From assembly GCA_011009095.1 (NCBI GenBank), contig VTPC01090620.1:56660-120659 (forward strand): a stretch of 64,000 nt of DNA, in the 5' to 3' direction. Positions within the stretch are counted from its first letter, which is position 1, and every line of letters begins with the position of its first letter. Below are positions 28,001-40,000 of this stretch, in pieces. The stretch is from Ignelater luminosus (Eukaryota; Arthropoda; Insecta; Coleoptera; Elateridae). Below the pieces are notes generated by a model, which had not been told where the DNA came from, searched no databases, and saw only the letters and a program-made list of their open reading frames with translations. A program made the translations under genes and the position numbers.

Positions 28001-31000
28001 GTCAGATATTTAGTCATTTATAATACCAATCAATTTTTAAAAGAAGAAGAATAAGCAAAACTTCTGGCAAGTTAATTTTGATTGGAAAAGAAAATGTCTT
28101 CTTTAATTGGAGAAACCTAACTACCATATGTGTAGACTTGTATAAATGCAACAAAGTATTTTGCACTTCCCTCTAGAAGATTCTGCCAGCATCGATGGCC
28201 GAGGCTATGAATACAACCATGGTAGTAAATTTGCTACTTTACCTCCCAATTAAACAACAATGTTTACATTACTACTAATTATGTAATAATAATAATAATA
28301 ATAAAGATGCACAAACGACAGAAACTGCCTTTTATGCTACTGTCAAAAATAGAATAAAAGAATAAAGATCGTGAGAATTCATGATATCTTACGATAAATC
28401 ATAAGACGTAGCAACACTGCACACATCTATCTTGCGAAGCTTCAAGGATGTATTTGATGAAATGCATTTTTTGCTTTTTTTATTTTAAATGCAGCAAGAA
28501 AGAAAAGACTTATACTTGTATTTGCAGTCAGTACTTCAGTGACGTTTAAACTAATATTCTACAGTGGAGATTTAAATCGAAAATGCAACCTCACACTTAT
28601 CTGACGTATGCTTAAATTCACGGTAAAGAAGCAAGTAGCTTGCGAGTTGAGCATTCGCGCTAATTCCAGACGTGCTTGCTGAAGTTTGAGTCAAGTATAA
28701 TTATATAAAGCAGCTTTGCTACAGCTCTCTTGGCCGTTTACTGCATCCTAATTGCCATTGTTTTTCGTTTTGCCATGCGTTTTCCTGCAAATCTCTTCTA
28801 TTCATTGCTTTTTCAATTCCATTTTTCCATCGCGTTCTTGGTCTGCCTTTTTTTCCTTCGTCCATTCATAGCACCTTTTGGGTAACCTATGGTCCTCCAT
28901 TCTTTTCATGTGCCCTTACCAAGATAGTTGTTTTTCTTCTACTTTGTCCGACAATGTCTTCTCTACTGAAGGTCTTTCTCTGATGGTCTCTGTTTTTATG
29001 CGATCGAGGAGAGTGACACCGTAACATCTTCTTAAATAATTATTTTCCATCGCGTTTATTCTTCCTTTGACTCCCTACTCAGCGTCCAGACTTCAGCTCT
29101 ATATGTTACTGAGCTTTCTACTAGTGATCTAAACTACTCTACTCTTACATTTTTATTCCACAGTATTGAATTTAGTTTGCTTGTTATTGCTCTTCCCCTG
29201 CCTATTTTCCTCAGAATGTCTCTATTATCCTTCCCGTCTTCAGTTAACAGCACTCCCAAGTAATCGTACTCTTTGGTATTTTTAATATTTCCGATTTCAA
29301 AAAGTAAATCCAGCCCTTCATCACCATTACCATATATTGCGTTTTGTCCATGTTTATTGTTAAGCCCCACTTGTCATAACACTGTATGAGTTTTCTCATC
29401 ATGTCGTCCATATCTTCCGCAAGAACAACCTGGTTATCTGCAAATAACATAGTATGCATCGTTTCTTCCCCCAGTTGAGCTCCCATTTTGTTGCATTGCC
29501 GTGACTATCCTATTAGCACCGAACTTATATATATATATATCTTAAATAACGTTGGGGATAGACAGCAACCTTACTTCAATCTTTTATTCACTGCAAAGGG
29601 TTCAGACAGTTTTTCCTTTTTTTGATGCTGCTGAAGTTATCTCTATAAAATTCTTTTACAGCCCTTATGATCAATGTTGTTCTTTTCCATGGCATACCAT
29701 AATTTTGCAACTGGAATACTGTCGTATGCCTTTTTTAGATCTACAAACACCAAATGCAGTTGGCTTCCATAAGCATGAGTCTTTTCTGTGAGCTGCTTTA
29801 AGCAAAACAAATTGTCTGTACATGATCGTCCAGGTATAAATCCATTTCATTCATTTGCTCTTCAATTTTTTTCTCAATACTCTGCCATACAGTCTACCTA
29901 TGGATGCCGTCACGCCCAAACCCCTATAGTTTGTGCAGAACTTTCTATCGCCCTTTTTGTGGATGGAGCTGATGTATGCTAGTTTCCATTCGTTGAGTAC
30001 GAGATTTCCAGCTAGGTATTTATTAAAAATTTTACACAATACTTCTACTACTGCTTGCGGTGCGTGTTTCAACAGCTCCACAGGTATACCTCCCGGTCGC
30101 GGAGCTTTATTATTTTTTATACCTCGTAGTTCTTTTTTATCTCTTCTACTGTTATCAGTTCATCTTTATTTGTTATATTTTCTATTTCGTATTCCAAATT
30201 TTGATATTGCCGTCGATGTTTTGTTAGTAACTCTGTATAAAAGTTTTTCCATTCTTGTAAGCTGACTGGAGAAATCGTGACTTTTTCAGATGTGCTTTTT
30301 TTAGTTCTTTTATTAGTTTCCATGCTGCTCTTGACTTTGAGCTTCCTAGCATACTGTCCAGGTACGTGCAGGTTTGTTCCCAATGCTTGTCTTTGGCTTT
30401 GGTTACTTTCTTCTTTATCATGTAACAATATATTCTATACATGTTTCTATCTTGCGGGTCTTTGGTATTTAACCATCTGTTATACATTTCTTTCTTTTCT
30501 ACTACCATTTCTTCTAGGTATTTATTCCACCAAGAGTTGGTCAGCTTTTCCTTGCTTTGATTCACCTCTCCTATTATTTCTTTTGCTGCTGGGTGTAGGA
30601 ATTTCTCCAAATAATTGTACATTTTCTCTGGGGTACCATCGGGTATGTTCTGAACTTTTTCTGCTAACACTAGCTTATATAGGAATAACGGTGTCATTTT
30701 AAAAGCTATTCATATTATATTTTGGGTACTCTATTACTATATTGTTCTCTTCTAGATTTCGTTTTGTAGCAGTGTAGAGGGCGTGTCTTAATTTACAAGA
30801 TATCTTCAACAAATAGTGGTCGGATCCGCAAATAGCTCCTCTTTTTACCCTTGTGTCTGTGATGCTAATTCTTGTTTTTTGTGAAGTAATACAGTAATCA
30901 ATAATAGATTTTAAATTTTTAGTAGGCTGACTCCATGTATATTTATGTACATCCCGATGAGGGAAGAACCCATTTTTTTATCTTTAACGTATGTTGTTTT

Positions 31001-34000
31001 CAGAGTTCAATAAATCGGGTTCCGCTATCTTTTACTATTTCTTCTCCATATTGTCCTACTGTCGGGCCTTTTACACGTTTCCCCACTCTTGCGTTAACGC
31101 CTCCAAGCAAAATTACTTCAGTTCTCTTAGCTGTCTTTTCTAGCATTTCGGACAGTTGTTCATAGAATTCTTCCTTTACCTCTATTGTTGAATTGTCGGT
31201 TGGTGCATAAATACCAATTATTTTTACGGTATAGTCAAAAGTCTCAATCTCCATCCATATGATTCTTTCATTTACTGGCGTCAAGTTTTTCATTTTTTTA
31301 TCCATTTTTTCTTAACTGCTATTGATACCCCTGCTTTTGCTCTTTTGTGTACCCCATTGAATAAATGTATATAATTTCCTTTAATCTCGCTTCCGTTTCC
31401 CTTTTTTTTGTCTCGCTTAGTACGGCTATATCTATGTTATGCGTTTCTAATTGTTTAAATACTTCCTTTTCTTTTGTACGGATACCTTGTTGTTCCAACA
31501 ACCAAAAATCATATTCTGTTTTCGTTTCTTACCTCGTCTTAAAGATTTTCTGTCTAAATTCCGAGGCTTATTAGGATTTTTAACTTTTGAGTCAAGTACT
31601 ACCCTAAAAACACTGACTTTTGTAGTGTCACAAAGTCTCATTAAACTAAAAAGAAGAAAATAAGACAAGGGATAAATTATTATGTAGTAGGGTTTTCATT
31701 TTTGGTCTATTTTTCATTTTACACGCTGATAATGAAAAGCAAGATTTACTTAAAACTTTAAAAACGAGAGATTGACAAGCATTACTCCCGCGATGCATAC
31801 GAAATTTTTCTTCTAACTATCGATCTAAATTATTTAGTTAACCTAATTTTATATTACTTAAATAGTATTTGTTTCCTAGAGAGATAATGTTATCCAATAT
31901 GTATCTCAAATTAGGTATGTAGACTGCATATTATACTTGGTCGGGAAGGAAAATAAAATTAGAACTAAATTAAAATTAAAAAAGTCGTTATAAAAAAATC
32001 TTCTTGCCAGTCAGTGTGGTTATATTAATTAAATATTTAGTAAAAGTCGTTATCCCCTTGGGCGCAGGCAGCTGATTAAATGTTGAAAAAGCATTGTTGT
32101 GATTGCTGACAGTGGCAAATCGAGTCTACGAAAGTGGCGGTACTGATGATGACCCTGCATATATGTATATTTTCTAAGAAAGATTATTTAGATAAGAACA
32201 CTTGGTGGTTTACATATGTAGATTACGCCGGTAGAGAAAATATATGAGAATAATAGTGTTATTGAGTACGATTCTGTAATAGGATCATAACGATTTTTGT
32301 AGGACCCTACTGCCATATGTACCCTCTGGCGGGTCCGCAAAAGTATTGATTTCTCTATGCAAAAGGGATTTAGTAAGCAAAATCGTCAAGAGAGCATGAA
32401 ATGCAGTAAACTCGACAACGGTAGTCCAGGCGTGGACGTCCGTCAGGCTGCGTAGCTGTTACAGCAGCCAGAATTATGTAGAATTCTGTTCAGCTTTAAC
32501 GCTTTCAATTTTGAAATAAAGCAAACAACCATTATGTTTGATTTTGCCACGTTGAAGATAAGCTGCTACTTGAGCTAAACTGGCGAATTATTGAAACAGG
32601 TAACAGTGACGAGAAAATAGACAGTTGTTAATAATTCTAATAATTATTTGATTTGAAGATTACTAGACTTCTTAAATGGGAGACTATTTTTTTAGACACA
32701 GCTGTCATAGCAATACGGACCTCCAAGAAACATGCAGAAATGCTTTTGTGCAGATTTGATTTTAAATTACGTTATATATTAAGATAGAAAGCCCAAAAGG
32801 GCTTCTAAATAAGTCAGATAATAAAATACTTCAACCTCTCTGCCCTGCTTATTGTTAAATCAAGTACGTTATTTGGATTATTTAGTTAGATTCCTGACAC
32901 AGTTATCCTGATTATTTGGAAACATTGATATATTAGAGTGTACTTTTGTTTACATCCCTTTTTGAGCAGGAGCTATACATAAAACAACAGTAATCATTAA
33001 TATATGTAACTGGTCTAAAAGGCCAATTTAACCTAACTAGAATAACGTATACTATATCACGAATAAATTTGATGATTCAAGTCTTTTTGATACAAAAGAT
33101 AGTTTTCGTCTTTCTTTTTTGTCTTAAGCCTTGTTTACAGTCGAAAAAAATTTTTATGGAAAATTGTTATTTAGTTTTTTCAGTTCTCTTTTTTTATTTA
33201 TCAAAATTGCTTTTATTCTTAAACATTTTTCTTTTTTTTTGACTTAGTTATATAGAAAAGCTTTGAAGTAATCTTACATCCCTTGATGTCGAAATTTAAA
33301 AAAAAATTAAATTAAATTAATAGCAAACTTCATTATGTAAAATGAATGTTCAGGGTTTAAATTTGACCAATTAATTAATAATAACAATCTTTTGATGTTT
33401 CTTTAGAAATAATACTCCCAAGGCTATTAAATTTACTTACATACTTATTATATACTCACACAAGGTTTCCTGTTTTTCTATTTTTGCTCGAATGCTTGTC
33501 CAAATTGTAGTGCAAATCTATTAATAACTTGTTCATTTTTAATCTTTTTATACTGTCATATGTATGACATTTTATATATAAAATATAACGTTGCCATCAT
33601 TCCTTTAGCTGATAGACAATTTTCATGTAAAAAAGGCGTCACAATTCAGTGGAACTTCACAAACTTGCAGACAAATAAATCCTCTAGCTATTGTAATGGT
33701 AAATAATAATAGTTTTAACTGTATAATGTTCACGTATGTAATCTTGAAACTTAAAAAATAAGAAGAATCTCCAGTTGTCTATATATACTATAATTGTCTT
33801 CAGTAGATAAAAACTTCAAATTCAAGTTAGATAACGCAATACTTTTTATGTTGCTGTTTTAGAATTTCGAGTTTACTCAATATTAATTAAAAAAAGCAAA
33901 TCTTTGTTGATAAAATGAAGAATACCAATAAGTTAGTTGGCGTAAACAAGAAAAGCCATCGTGAATAGAGCAATTCTCTTCCGATTTCTTATAGTGTCAA

Positions 34001-37000
34001 CCGTCTATCTTTAGAAAGGCTATTTGAAGTTAATAATTTTCTATGCCAAACGTAGCTTCGAGCATTAAAAATATGCTCCTAGAAAACAAAAAATACGTGC
34101 AAGAGTATTTGTTCTACGTCTAAACAAAGGTCAAAAAAGGCGATCGATCTTAACGCTGAGATTCAAGGCGATTAAAATCCGAATTGATTTACTTCGTAAA
34201 TTGCATAATAATAAACAGTAGGTTTATGTTGGTAAATACAACACCACAAAAGGTATTGGCGAAGACTGTTAAATATTAATGTAATAAGAAAGGTCTAAAC
34301 TGAGTATCCCCATTTGAAGAGTCTAGAAAATATATCTTACAGTGAATTTTAGTACTCTCTAACTAGTGAATTATAATAAAGTATTTATGGTTTGCTTCGT
34401 AACTGAGAATGAAGGATTGATATACTTTTGATAGTTCTCTATTCTGTAATAGTTAATAAATTTTAGACTATATTGGAATGCATAAATTAAAAAGAAACAC
34501 ACTTTAATGGATTGATAAGTGTTTTATCCCTATTAAATTACCATACTCTTTATAAGAGAACGCCTGCTTTGGCAAGTGAGTAAGTGCTTCATAAAATATG
34601 CATATGTAATGTAAGCACACAGTGTAGCATCTTCGCTAGATTAACGATATTGTGCAACAGGATCCAAACTTAATGTTGAGTTTAATCCCTCCTCACTTTC
34701 AGAATTAAATTAGTAGTGAACCACTAAATCATTTAAACAAATAGAAAAAGTCTTCGTAATGTAAAATCGATTTAATCAGTTTTGTAATTAACGTTGGTGG
34801 TTTAAATGGAAAATTCTTTACTAATTCAAAATTAAATTTGTTTATTAAAAAGAAAAAACGCCCAATTACAAGCTTTTTCATTATCATGTATTAATTTGCT
34901 CTGTGTAATTCCCCCTCGAAATGATTTCCAAGCTGATTTTATGTAGTTTGTATGTACTAACATATTGTTGATGTTTCTTCAGCTGTAAATATGCCATTTG
35001 CACGTTTTCTATTTAAATTTTCTTTCTGCTTATTTGCAAATTTAAGGAAGTCTAAATAATTTGTGTTTAGGGCATTAATTTATCATGTGTCCGGAGACAA
35101 CGTGACGTTAAAAAAATTCGTTACGAATTCCCATTTATCTAATTTTAAACACATCATTTAATCTTTATCTTTAATCTAAATATAAAATAAGCAAAACAAG
35201 AGTTTTTTTAAAGAATAACAGTAATAATCATCACTGCCATTAACTTTTCCAAATATTTTTAATATATTTAGTCTAATATTCGAATAATAAATAATTTACG
35301 TAAAATGTATTTTTTTACAGGGAGGGCTAAAGGCAGCAATCTTAGCTGACGTAATGCAAGGATTAACGATGATCGCAGTAAGCGTTGGAATAATAATTCA
35401 GGGCTGTATAGAAGCAGGAGGTGTCGGAACGGTTTTCGAGACTAACAAAAATGGAGGGCGGTTAAATTTTTTTACGTAAGTCTACTATTCGGAGTTTAAT
35501 AATTGTTTTAATTCCCCGCTGAGTTGGTGCTTAAATGTGCTTCGTGTTACAACTGGGCTCTTTTAATAAACTTTCTAAAGACTTGGTCGACTCAAAACTT
35601 GGTTTTAATGAAGACGCATTTTAATAACGGATCAGAATTTTATTGTTGGACCCAGTTGGTGCCACTCTCTGATGATGAATTGAATCAAATTTTTACGTCG
35701 TACGGTTTTTACGCTTTTAAAAAATATATTTCTAAAGACCAAAAGTAACAGTTATTATTGGATTTATTCGAATGCAAAATATTCGCAAATTACTCGCCGA
35801 TGTTTTAACTTTCAACGGATTTTGTAAAAGAAATTAAATTGGAAAGGAGAAATCGGTTATCGAAATAATAGCTGAAATCGGGGTAATTGCAGTGTCAATT
35901 TGAATAAACTTTTTAGGAAGGTTGCTGGAATAAGAAAAAACTAGAGGAAGTTCCTGAAAATAATGAAATGCTTAAGAGATACTATTTTATTCAAACTACC
36001 AAATGTAAATATTTACTTTCCGTTAAAAAGAAAATTGGATAAAAGGAAATTCGCCAATTTAAATAAATTTGTAAGCAACGCCTACAAAGAGAACACACAA
36101 TGAACTGAACCTTCTAAGACAAAGCTCGCATTTTCTTTACACTTTTCAATACTATTTGGATTAAAGGTAGCAAAAACATGGCCCAATTTAAAGTTGGAAA
36201 CTGTTAACTGACGGCTTCGTTTCGTACCAATTTGCTGAAGTTTGATCTCTCCTTTTCTGTTTTGAAATGACGTCTGATAGCTAACATTTGCAGGAAATTC
36301 GGCTTTCTCACTTTGTCATAACTTTTGGTTTACAAATTGCGCTTATAAATTGTATAACGACCGCGGTTTGAAATTGTCGATTAAAACTTTGAAATACAAC
36401 TAAGGAACAACTGAAAAATTAATTCAATATTCTGTCTCGTAATTGGGTATAATGAGATATAGAAAACTGGCAATTTAATTTACTTTGTTAGAAGAACTAA
36501 TTTATATTCATCCGAGACGAATCCACTTAGATGAACAAAATTATTCGAAACACAAATTGGTTACTTAATAAGATCTTTTTCTTTCGCAGGTTTGACATGG
36601 ATCCAACAATACGCGTTACGACGACATCCGCACTCATAGGACAACTGTTTATGTCTCTTTCTATCTTTGGTTGCCAACAAAATTTTGTTCAGAGATATTG
36701 CAGTATGGAATCTCAGAAGAAAGTCACAAAGTAAGTGGAATATCATAAAAGGAAAAATTTGTTATACTCAAACGATAAAACCTTTTTAGGACCCTTATGT
36801 ACAATATTCCTGTTATTACTGTTTTATTCAGTTTATCCTGGGTAGTTGGTATGGTTGTTTATGCCGTATACGCAAATTGTGATCCTTACAAAGCTGGCTA
36901 CATACAAAAATACGATGAAATTCTACCCTTCTTCGTCGAGGATCGTTTTAATTATTTGCCTGGCATTTTAGGACTTTTTATGGCATGTCTGTTTAATGGA

Positions 37001-40000
37001 GCATTAAGGTAAAACAAGATTTTTATGTGTGTATTTTCTTCTGTCTTTTTAAATTTTAAAACATCTACTAAAATGATTTCCTGAACATTGATCGCTTATA
37101 TTCCATTTTAGAAAAGTTTATTGAAAGTTTAAGCGACCGAAAGTAATTCACAGCGTTGGATGATACTTTAGAAACTCCATTCTTTGGTCAATTTGTTTAT
37201 CGAACTGTTTTAAATTTACTTCCATAGCAAATAAGAAACAAAAACTTAATCAAGAATACAATTTTGTTTTATTTAGTTGGATTTTACAAAGAAAAGAGGT
37301 TTTCAGGATAAAACCAGAAGTTTCTGATAACAAGTAAAAACGAAGTTTATTCTTTTAGCATTTCATGTTTGAAACTTGGTATTTATTTATTAAAAATTCA
37401 TATCGTATTATCCGTGCTAGAACCAAGATAACTTTTTATGAAATTTACATTAGATGATTTAACAAAGTGTCACGTATTTGTCAAGAATAAATATTTAACA
37501 AACGTTTGGTATTTTGTAAATCCGTAAAGAACATGTTCCAGTTTTGTTCTTATCGTTACTGGTTTTGTTTATTTAGGCATTCGAGTTATTTCAATTTATT
37601 TTATTTGTGCGGAAATCTATTTGTATTTGTAACAAAGATATAACATTTAGATCTAATGCTAAATAATTTATATTTATTACTATTATATATTTGTTAATTT
37701 TTGATCTATAACTGTCTTTTCGATATGAAGGATTTATACCTCATAGAACGATGCAACTCATAACATCTATCAAAAGTAGAATATCTATCTTAACCTTCTA
37801 ATGGAAGATGAAGAGAAAAATAAAGCAATCAACTACAGAACAAAATTACTCAATGAATTCAAACAAATGAGAATGGAGGAGATACAATAATCACGGGAAA
37901 AATAGGGACAATATGCTAGAGCAAGAACCAGAAACTTCGTCCTCCCTTATCTAATACATTCAACAAATACCGCCCTACATTTTCCAACCCAAACTAAAGT
38001 CTTTTCTTCTCCCACAGCAGAAAAGGCGTATAGCCTATAACGCTTGTTACTGATTTGATTTAATTTATAAGGACAAAACAATGTAAGTACAACATACAAA
38101 ACCGATTGGAACTCGTCACGTAAATAATACAACACTAAGTTTCAAGAACAACCTCGACAATTTTGAGATTGTACTGTACTTACACTCTCAAAAATATATT
38201 TATACAAACATTTTTAATGGATCACCTTTACATTGATTGCAAAGAATGAGATGAAATCTCTGAAATGGAATTTATCAAACATTGATTTTTGACTGATGAT
38301 GATAAAGGTAGCTAATGTGCGTTATGAGAAAAACCTTCGATCCTTTCCAAACGCTCTCATCATTCAAGCACTTTTGAGCTATATGTAAAAATGAAATTGT
38401 AATATTAAAGCAATGCCAGAATCTTGATTAAAATTTTTATGCAAAGCCCATAGCAATAATCTACAAAGTAACTTCTCTTCTAAGATCCCGAAAATTGGAC
38501 GGAATGATGTATTCTTGAAGCTTCTTTAAGCGAGAAGGACAAGAGAAATCAGCGTCGATCAAATTGTAACAACATTTATGAAAATTTGTTCTTCAGGAAA
38601 ATTAACAGATCTTACAGTTCCTCGTTTTTTAGTTTGACGTTTTGTCATTCTTTTATTCTCTATCGATAGCACCTCTATCTGTTGTAGCGTTACTACATTG
38701 TCCTCCAAACAGTTTCCAAAATTGCGATCATTCTTCCAGTTCAGAAAATTATGTCATAATCTGACAGAACGAAAAGAGCAAAGAGAGAAAGATCTGGACA
38801 TTCAGAACTAGTTTTTCGTAAGCACGCCGAGTATGCGATGAATAATGAAATGAATTGAACGTTACAGATACGTCCTATTGTCTTTGAGGAAAATACAATA
38901 CAAACGAAAACTTAAACTTTATGTGATACATACAAATATGAGGCAAAGACACGTCGCGGCGATATACGAATAACCAAATCTAGATGACCACATACAAATG
39001 ATTCTAATTCTCTATTTATAAATGGATCTTGCAGCACCATCATTAGATTTTGATTTGTTAATGTATACGTTGCGCATTTAAATCTGAAGTACTGACAAGT
39101 TGCAAAATTAATAGTGATAATGTTTATCCCTGATTTCAGCCAAAGCTTCTTTATCGTTTCTTCATCCAAGCGGAGATTATTGTTGGATAAGCAATATGCA
39201 GTGATTGCTGTTGGCTGGGATAATGGTGGCGTGACGACAGACGCAACTGAGTACGGTTGCAATGGGGAGTAACAAAATACCCGTGACTGAGTTCTACAAG
39301 CGATGATATAATGTTGTTGACGGTTGTCTTAATGCAGGTGGTGGTGAATGACACCGACGCGACGATGATTCATTTATGGTGGATACTTGATTGTAAGTGT
39401 GGAAGGATAGAAGTTGTGGAGGATTTTGATTGTTGACCGTTGGAAGTTGATTTGATACGGATGGTTGAAGGAAAACAATTTTTTAGCATTTTGAGCTGTC
39501 GGCAGGCTCGGTGATTCCCCTGATTATCGTTTTGTACAATCCAATAAACACATGGGGCCCACCAAAATCGAGTAGCAAAAGGTCGACTAGATAAGATGTT
39601 AGAAGCGTCGTGTTGATCGTGGAACCTCAAATCTCAGATGGAGGTTCTAAGGGTCCGTGGAATAGTCAATACTGAAAGATAAGAAGAAACGACGATCAGC
39701 TTTCTATTTGACCGGGCAACAAGCAACACTAATCGCAAAATTAATTACATCAATTAAAAACATTAAACCAATACCATTGAAGCCGAACAGTTGTGCATTG
39801 ATATCACAATGTAATTCGACATTTTTAAAAACTGGTACAGTTCTTTAATAATATTGATTTTTTTCTTAGAGTATAAGGATTGTGGTCACCTTTCAAACTT
39901 ATTTATGGTGGATACTTGATTGTAAGTGTAGAAGGATAGAAGTTGTGGAGGAGGGTGGAGGATTTTGATTGTTGAACGTTGGAAGTTAATTTGATACGGA

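Larger units (their letters stand above)
28719..31600 (-). mobile_element. Decayed non-LTR retrotransposon (LINE), nearly full-length ORF2, antisense in the intron
   Basis: Reading the minus strand from about 31600 to 28719 gives, in order: apurinic endonuclease, a lysine-rich linker, reverse transcriptase and a post-RT C-terminal region ending ...RPREL then a stop at 28721-28719. At least four frame changes and several stops break it. Two catalytic motifs are altered (see sub-entries). The order and motifs are those of a common insect endonuclease-reverse transcriptase family; the exact clade is not assigned. No clear poly(A) or target duplication was identified. Confidence 0.9.

Noticed and set aside
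30277-30702. 141-codon + strand open frame rich in Leu/Phe/Ser
   Set aside because: It is the antisense shadow of the LINE linker region, which is real on the minus strand.
35524-35748. 74-codon + strand frame in an intron of the transporter gene
   Set aside because: No domain, lies 49 bp past a strong donor site, and the host gene reads through the intron in the correct phase.
38912-39262. 116-codon minus-strand open frame
   Set aside because: No recognisable family, intronic position and no splice or start context; possible shadow of an old repeat.
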